A stretch of DNA of 64,000 nucleotides from Salinibacillus xinjiangensis (GTDB taxonomy: Bacteria; Bacillota; Bacilli; Bacillales; Alkalibacillaceae): positions 125,469-189,468 of the forward strand of contig NZ_WJNH01000006.1 of NCBI RefSeq assembly GCF_009649735.1, read 5' to 3'. Below are positions 60,165-64,000 of the stretch, one piece after another. Both the position numbers and the translations under genes were made by a program. Position 1 is the stretch's first letter. Each line of letters starts with the position of its first letter. Below the pieces are notes generated by a model. It was given only the letters and a program-made list of their open reading frames with translations. It was not told where the DNA came from and did no database searches.

Positions 60165-60794
60165 TTGTTTGTTTATTTAAATGCTTTATTTGTTGGATTG
60201 CTCGTACTATCCAACATTATTGGGGTTAAGTTATTTAGTGTAGGTGATTTTGTATTACCAGCTGCTGTTGTTGTTTATGTTATTACCTATTTAATCACAG
60301 ATGTCATTGGAGAGGTGTATGGAAAAGAGGCTGCAAGGAAAACCGTTCAGGCGGGCTTTTTTACTCAATTAATAGCGCTTATTTTTATTTTCATTGCTAT
60401 TCAATTACCTGCTGCACCCCTATTTGGGAGCCAGAATGAATTTGAAATGATATTAAGCGGGAGCTTCAGAGTAATTCTAGCTAGTTTGTTATCCTATTTA
60501 GTTAGCCAGAATTTCGATGTCGCCATTTTCCATCGATTAAAAGAAAAGCATGGGGTACAAAAACTATGGCTTCGAAATAACGTATCTACAATGACGAGTC
60601 AGCTTATTGATACATGCATCTTTATTACAATTGCATTTGCAGGCACTGTACCGACCTCTGCACTATTAGGTATGATTATGACGCAGTATCTATTTAAATT
60701 AATCATCGCTATTATTGATACTCCAATTGCTTACGTGTTAGTTAAAATAGCTAGGAGAGAAAAAAGCAGTTCAACCATCAAAGCTAGTGCATAA
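60165..60794 (+). CDS. Queuosine-precursor transporter (YhhQ/VUT family)
   Basis: 209-residue membrane protein with about six spans, DUF165/VUT family; E. coli YhhQ imports preQ0/preQ1. NIIGVKLFSVGDFVLPAAVV, TDVIGEVYGKEAARKTVQAG and LRNNVSTMTSQLIDTCIFI are conserved blocks. TTG 60165 has GGAGAGG upstream. It is 46 bases behind queF with no terminator in between, so it is under the same riboswitch and provides salvage alongside synthesis. Confidence 0.9.
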   Translation: MFVYLNALFVGLLVLSNIIGVKLFSVGDFVLPAAVVVYVITYLITDVIGEVYGKEAARKTVQAGFFTQLIALIFIFIAIQLPAAPLFGSQNEFEMILSGSFRVILASLLSYLVSQNFDVAIFHRLKEKHGVQKLWLRNNVSTMTSQLIDTCIFITIAFAGTVPTSALLGMIMTQYLFKLIIAIIDTPIAYVLVKIARREKSSSTIKASA

Positions 60795-60802
60795 ATAACT
60801 GA

Positions 60803-60829
60803 AGCCAGCAGATGGATTGCTGGCTTTAG
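60803..60829 (+). terminator. Hairpin after the transporter gene
   Basis: AAGCCAGCA (60803-60811) pairs with TGCTGGCTT (60819-60827). The T-run is interrupted (TAGCTTTATTT). Array C begins in its right arm. Confidence 0.7.
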
Positions 60830-60974
60830 CTTTATTTACTACTGCTTTAGCGAGAATGGCCTACTTTTTAGCATTTTTACTCTAAGTTCAACAGTAATAC
60901 ATAAAACTTTAGCAAAAACACAGTTTTTCAGCATTTAAATAAATTCTTCAGCAAAATCAGCTAAATTTTCAGCA
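60826..60974. repeat. Phased repeat array C: TTYAGCA every ~20 bp (8 units)
   Basis: Seven-base units begin at 60826, 60846, 60867, 60887, 60908, 60927, 60947 and 60968 (TTTAGCT, TTTAGCG, TTTAGCA, TTCAACA, TTTAGCA, TTCAGCA, TTCAGCA, TTCAGCA). Steps are 20,21,20,21,19,20,21. Spacer bases are AT-rich and unconserved. It fills the gap between the transporter terminator and the stop codon of the facing gene at 60984. It has the period of arrays A and B but a different motif. Confidence 0.65.
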
Positions 60975-60983
60975 TTCCAATCG

Positions 60984-61442
60984 TCATTTCTGTAATTCTC
61001 CAAGTCCAATCGCTCGATGATTGATCAGAATTTGATTAATCATAGGGATCTGTTGCTCCGAACAACGAATAATAAGGATCACTTCCGTTTTCTGCTCTTT
61101 TGGAAGATACAGCTTGTTCTTTCTTTTGATGTAAAGATAACGGATAATAAAGCCAAGAGATATGCCTGAAATAAGACCAATTAATCCCCAAATAATGGGC
61201 CCCCATGTTAAAACGAAGCCGTAAATGGCACCGAGTAACATAAAAATGGTCCCTAAAATAAACCCAAGATCCAATGTTCCATGGCCATCAGATTGATATA
61301 AGGTATCGAGAATATGGTCACCGTTTTTAATGGACTTTAATGGAATCGCTACAATATTATTTTTTAGAACGCCGTTTTCCTCCAACTTTTTTAAAGCAAG
61401 TTCTACATTTGTTGAAAATGGGAATGAAGCAATCACGTGCAT
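60984..61442 (-). CDS. Small membrane protein with Gly-rich double span
   Basis: 152 residues: a soluble N-terminal region (MHVIASFPFSTNVELALKKLEENG) that looks like a ferredoxin/ACT-type alpha-beta unit, two hydrophobic Gly-rich spans (about 57-76 and 80-101), and a C-terminal strand-helix segment (TEVILIIRCSEQQIPMINQI). The plan recalls general-stress proteins that carry a glycine-zipper, but I do not assign a family. Upstream it has AAGGAGAACG about 6-10 bases before ATG. Confidence 0.65.
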   Translation of the reverse strand: MHVIASFPFSTNVELALKKLEENGVLKNNIVAIPLKSIKNGDHILDTLYQSDGHGTLDLGFILGTIFMLLGAIYGFVLTWGPIIWGLIGLISGISLGFIIRYLYIKRKNKLYLPKEQKTEVILIIRCSEQQIPMINQILINHRAIGLGELQK

Positions 61443-61523
61443 AGCATTACGTTCTCCTTATTATTTAAGAAAGTATAAGAATCCCCCGTTTAACGATAGA
61501 CATGGGCGGTAAATCGTTTTTTG

Positions 61524-62282
61524 CTAAAATAATCCATCCAAGTTCATGTGTTGATAATTGGCTTTTAAATATTGAGTCTGCTTTAAATTAAACAACCGAT
61601 TGTTATCATTAATGGTCGTATAGGCACAAAATAATGAAAAGCCATATATAGAAGGTAAATACAAGGTCCATTGAGGGTCTAAAATATCAATGGCTCCTGT
61701 AAAATTTCCCTCCGCTGATAAGTGAACACCCATTAAAAGGTTGGAATTATAAAGAATAACCACCCACCATATAGCATTAAATATGAAGGACCAAAACTTT
61801 TGGAGGTAGACATATGCAACGCTTGGTAATAAAATGGTCCAAACCAACCCTACCCACGGCACTTTCTTATCTAAAAGATTAGCCTCAATGGTGGATAGTT
61901 TAAATGCAGGTATATAAGAAACGTCATAAAGTGCGAGTTGATTTACTTTGTTTAGTTCGACTGTTCTGCGATAGCTATCCCATACTGCGAAAATATAAAT
62001 CACAATATAGAGAAGGAGCCAATGCTTATCTAGTACCTGCTTCGCTAACTGGAATTCCCCAATCATGGAATAATATATTGACAGGTTGAGATGGGTGAAT
62101 GTATTTAAAGCATACTCAAAGCTCATGAAAATGAATCCCCATAAATAGCTATTCACTAAATAATGACCAAAGCCCGGGAATGCGATGGACCACCAAGCTA
62201 CCATAAGTGGACTTTGATAATGTATATGATTTCTTGTAAGGGAGTTACTCTTATGTAAAGTGTAGCTCGTGTTGTTTTGCAC
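61524..62282 (-). CDS. Polytopic membrane protein of unknown function
   Basis: 252 residues with about five to six hydrophobic segments. Soluble N-terminus (1-25), then SPLMVAWWSIAFPGFGHYLVNSYLWGF-type sequence (P-G-F-G-H, similar to TM2-like small membrane modules), repeated later as VWTILLPSVAYVYLQKFWSF and IYGFSLFCAYTTIND. The resemblance of halves suggests an internal duplication. GGGAGCG precedes the ATG. It may be expressed with the 60984-61442 gene; function unknown. Confidence 0.65.
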   Translation of the reverse strand: MQNNTSYTLHKSNSLTRNHIHYQSPLMVAWWSIAFPGFGHYLVNSYLWGFIFMSFEYALNTFTHLNLSIYYSMIGEFQLAKQVLDKHWLLLYIVIYIFAVWDSYRRTVELNKVNQLALYDVSYIPAFKLSTIEANLLDKKVPWVGLVWTILLPSVAYVYLQKFWSFIFNAIWWVVILYNSNLLMGVHLSAEGNFTGAIDILDPQWTLYLPSIYGFSLFCAYTTINDNNRLFNLKQTQYLKANYQHMNLDGLF

Positions 62283-62425
62283 CTAATCGCTCCCCTTCAT
62301 GTAAATAACTTACATTTACAATTATTTACTAATTGAACCATCCCCATTCAAATAGTTATATTTATATAAAAATTTATCCAGGGTAGTTTATGCTTATAAA
62401 CCTTTATTTTGAAAAGAGGGATAAT

Positions 62426-63514
62426 ATGAAGGTTGCAATCATGGGTGCGGGTTTATCTGGACTTACATGTGCAATTGTACTTGAACGAAATGGTTTAAAA
62501 CCGACGATTTATGAAAAGATGGGGCAGGTAGGAGACCGATTTATCAATGCCGAGGCCTTTATGTCAATATTAAATAGGCCAATACATGATGTCATTCGTT
62601 ATATCACGGAGGAATTTCATATCGATTTAAAGCCGGTCAGCCATATCGCTAAGCTAAATATACATACAGAAAATTCACATGCAAAAATTGAGGAACATAT
62701 TGGATTTATTAATATTCGTGGACGTCACCAATTTTCATTTGAAATGCAACTGCTTGAACAACTCAAGTCAGACATTCACTTTAATTCATCTCCACCATAC
62801 GATGAGATTTCAAAAGAATTTTCTCATGTCGTTTTAGCTACTGGTGATTCGGCTGATGCCTTGCAATTACATAATTATAGAAAGAATTTATCTGTGTCGT
62901 TAAAAGGTGCCACTGTAAGGGGAGAATTTGATCGTTATACAGCCACGGTATGGTTAAACCATAATTATGCGCCAAAGGGTTACGGCTATATTTTGCCATT
63001 TTCAGAGCATGAGGCAAACCTTGTTACAGCCCATCCTAATTTATCTACAGTAACAGAAGAAGATCAGCAGAAATATTGGGATGCTTTATATCAAACTGTT
63101 CAAACACAAACCAACCAATCCCTGCCTGTAACTGATCAATTTCAAATTACTAATTTTGTCATAGGGTCCTGTATACATCCACGAATTGGAAATACCTTTT
63201 TTACGGGGAATAATTTCGGAGCAATTATGCCGTTTATTGGATTTGGACAATTTGTCTCCATTTTAACCGGTATTTATGCGGCCTATGATATTTTAGGCTA
63301 CGGATCTTATGAGGAATTGACCAAACCCTTACGTAAAAGCTATGAAAGGTCATTGGTGCTTAGGCAAGTAATGGAAAGCTTGTCCAATAACCAGTATGAT
63401 CATATTGTTAGCATGCTGAATGGTAAACTGGGTAAACGGATATTTAAACCAAGTAATCAGGACCCGTTAAAATATTTAAGTTATTTTTTAAGGTTTTTTG
63501 TGCGTCGTTCATAA
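62426..63514 (+). CDS. FAD/NAD(P)-dependent oxidoreductase
   Basis: 362-residue flavoprotein with N-terminal Rossmann motif MGAGLSGLTCAIVLERNG, GDRFINAEAF, the conserved VVLATGDSADA strand near the middle and a C-terminal FTGNNFGAIMPFIGFG FAD-binding region, as in the geranylgeranyl-reductase/monooxygenase-like group. Substrate unknown. ATG 62426 follows AGAGGGA; the upstream in-frame start at 62390 would add 12 residues before the Rossmann strand. It diverges from the membrane protein gene. Confidence 0.8.
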   Translation: MKVAIMGAGLSGLTCAIVLERNGLKPTIYEKMGQVGDRFINAEAFMSILNRPIHDVIRYITEEFHIDLKPVSHIAKLNIHTENSHAKIEEHIGFINIRGRHQFSFEMQLLEQLKSDIHFNSSPPYDEISKEFSHVVLATGDSADALQLHNYRKNLSVSLKGATVRGEFDRYTATVWLNHNYAPKGYGYILPFSEHEANLVTAHPNLSTVTEEDQQKYWDALYQTVQTQTNQSLPVTDQFQITNFVIGSCIHPRIGNTFFTGNNFGAIMPFIGFGQFVSILTGIYAAYDILGYGSYEELTKPLRKSYERSLVLRQVMESLSNNQYDHIVSMLNGKLGKRIFKPSNQDPLKYLSYFLRFFVRRS

Positions 63515-63603
63515 ACCTTTTCTCCTTTTGTAAAACATACCAACTATACTTTTTTCAATAAGTGTAAAAATAATAAAAAAATAAACAAAAGGAGCAAAAC
63601 AAC

Positions 63604-64000
63604 ATGATGAAAAAACGTTTATTAGTAAGTGTCATAAGCTTACTTTTACTCATATTAGCAGCATGTAACACCGAAGAAGGCGCAAGAGAACAGCAAAATC
63701 AAGATGATAATATCTCAAGTATTAATACTAGCGAAAACAGTAAGAGTTACCCACACACTCAGCCAATCAAAATCCAGGATGCAAAGTATAAGTTCATTCG
63801 TGTAGAGCGTGAACAACAGCATAGACAACAGCAGCAAACGGATATGCAACAGAATTGGCAAGCTCCGCAACAAAATCAACAGCAGCAACAACAGATCCAA
63901 CAGCAGCAGGATCAAAACCAACAAGCTCAACAACAGCAACAACAGCAAAACCAACAACAAGATCAAAATCAGACTAATCAACAGCAAGAACAAGCCAATC
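63604..64000 (+). CDS. Gln-rich secreted lipoprotein (3' end outside window)
   Basis: Starts at ATG 63604 with AAAAGGAG 9 bases upstream. It has a signal peptide, lipobox LILAAC (Cys21) and a polar linker (NTEEGAREQQNQDD...), then from about residue 72 a long region dominated by Gln with Asn, Asp and Ala, still open at the window edge (132 codons seen). The middle part (IKIQDAKYKFIRVE) is ordinary. Some Bacillus CAP-domain (YkwD-like) and spore lipoproteins have such linkers, so a folded C-terminal domain probably follows. Confidence 0.75.
   Translation, partial: MMKKRLLVSVISLLLLILAACNTEEGAREQQNQDDNISSINTSENSKSYPHTQPIKIQDAKYKFIRVEREQQHRQQQQTDMQQNWQAPQQNQQQQQQIQQQQDQNQQAQQQQQQQNQQQDQNQTNQQQEQAN

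Noticed and set aside
63715-63993. A 92-codon Leu-rich minus-strand frame at the right end
   Set aside because: It is the complement of the Gln codons (CAA/CAG) of the plus-strand lipoprotein; a poly-Leu product without a start signal is an artefact.

Overview
The window is chromosomal DNA from a low-GC, endospore-forming Bacillaceae (Bacillus/Oceanobacillus-like). The basis is the AT-rich coding, strong AAGGAGG-type ribosome sites, frequent TTG/GTG starts, many rho-independent terminators, and sporulation-linked genes (prkA, yhbH, spoVR, a YhcN/YlaJ lipoprotein, a CotF-type coat protein). Several genes recall the B. subtilis yhb-yhc-yhd region (queG/yhbA, yhbB, trmL/cspR, prkA, yhbH, yhcN, yhcYZ, yhdB, spoVR), interspersed with other loci. 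I see no rRNA, tRNA, CRISPR array, prophage or transposase gene.

Region by region. 1-5 kb: the 3' end of an unrecognised gene, then queG, ogt, a YhbB-type amidase, trmL, a 30-codon membrane peptide on the minus strand, and panE. 5-7 kb: a quinone/electrophile detoxification pair (MhqD-type hydrolase and WrbA-type quinone reductase) behind a near-consensus promoter with an MhqR-like operator. 7-12.8 kb: prkA, a polar amino-acid ABC transporter, and czcD-czrA metal efflux. 13-17 kb: odhAB (2-oxoglutarate dehydrogenase). 17-21.9 kb: a phased repeat array, yhbH, a lipoprotein, a PepF-type peptidase and a LysM-CAP protein. 22-25 kb: a Fur-controlled siderophore importer without its own ATPase. 25-31 kb: nucleoside transporter, MATE exporter, orphan MurG paralogue, a palindromic repeat cluster, a zinc-motif membrane protein and an aldo-keto reductase. 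31-36 kb: the MpsABC/DabAB bicarbonate or membrane-potential system. 36.5-41.6 kb: a DUF389 protein, then a BmrCD multidrug ABC exporter behind a leader-peptide attenuator. 41.7-44.4 kb: a membrane-anchored HtrA-like protease and sigI-rsgI. 44.5-49.1 kb: an uncharacterised ABC export cluster. 49.2-52.7 kb: an SDR, a second phased array, a YhcYZ-type two-component system and yhdB. 52.9-58 kb: spore-related genes, a decayed mscL, a guanylate-kinase-like protein with an altered P-loop, and a frameshifted nucleotidyltransferase. 58-64 kb: a DD-carboxypeptidase, a preQ1 riboswitch with queF and a queuosine-precursor transporter, a third phased array, two unknown membrane proteins, an FAD-type oxidoreductase and the start of a Gln-rich lipoprotein.

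The most unusual signal is a set of three intergenic arrays (17261-17454, 50018-50192, 60826-60974). In each, a short 7-9 bp motif recurs every 19-21 bp, close to two DNA helical turns, with unconserved sequence between. Each array begins just past a rho-independent terminator. Two share the motif GACGTGATT; the third uses TTYAGCA. I do not recognise them as a named element. The other strong regulatory find is the bmrCD leader, where four mutually complementary segments around a 35-codon Gln-rich peptide form a classical attenuator.

Functional links inside the window: queG, queF and the transporter act in queuosine synthesis and salvage; prkA, yhbH and spoVR form the conserved PrkA/YhbH/SpoVR stationary-phase module, here at three separate loci; mpsC, dabB and dabA form one ion-coupled inorganic-carbon system.
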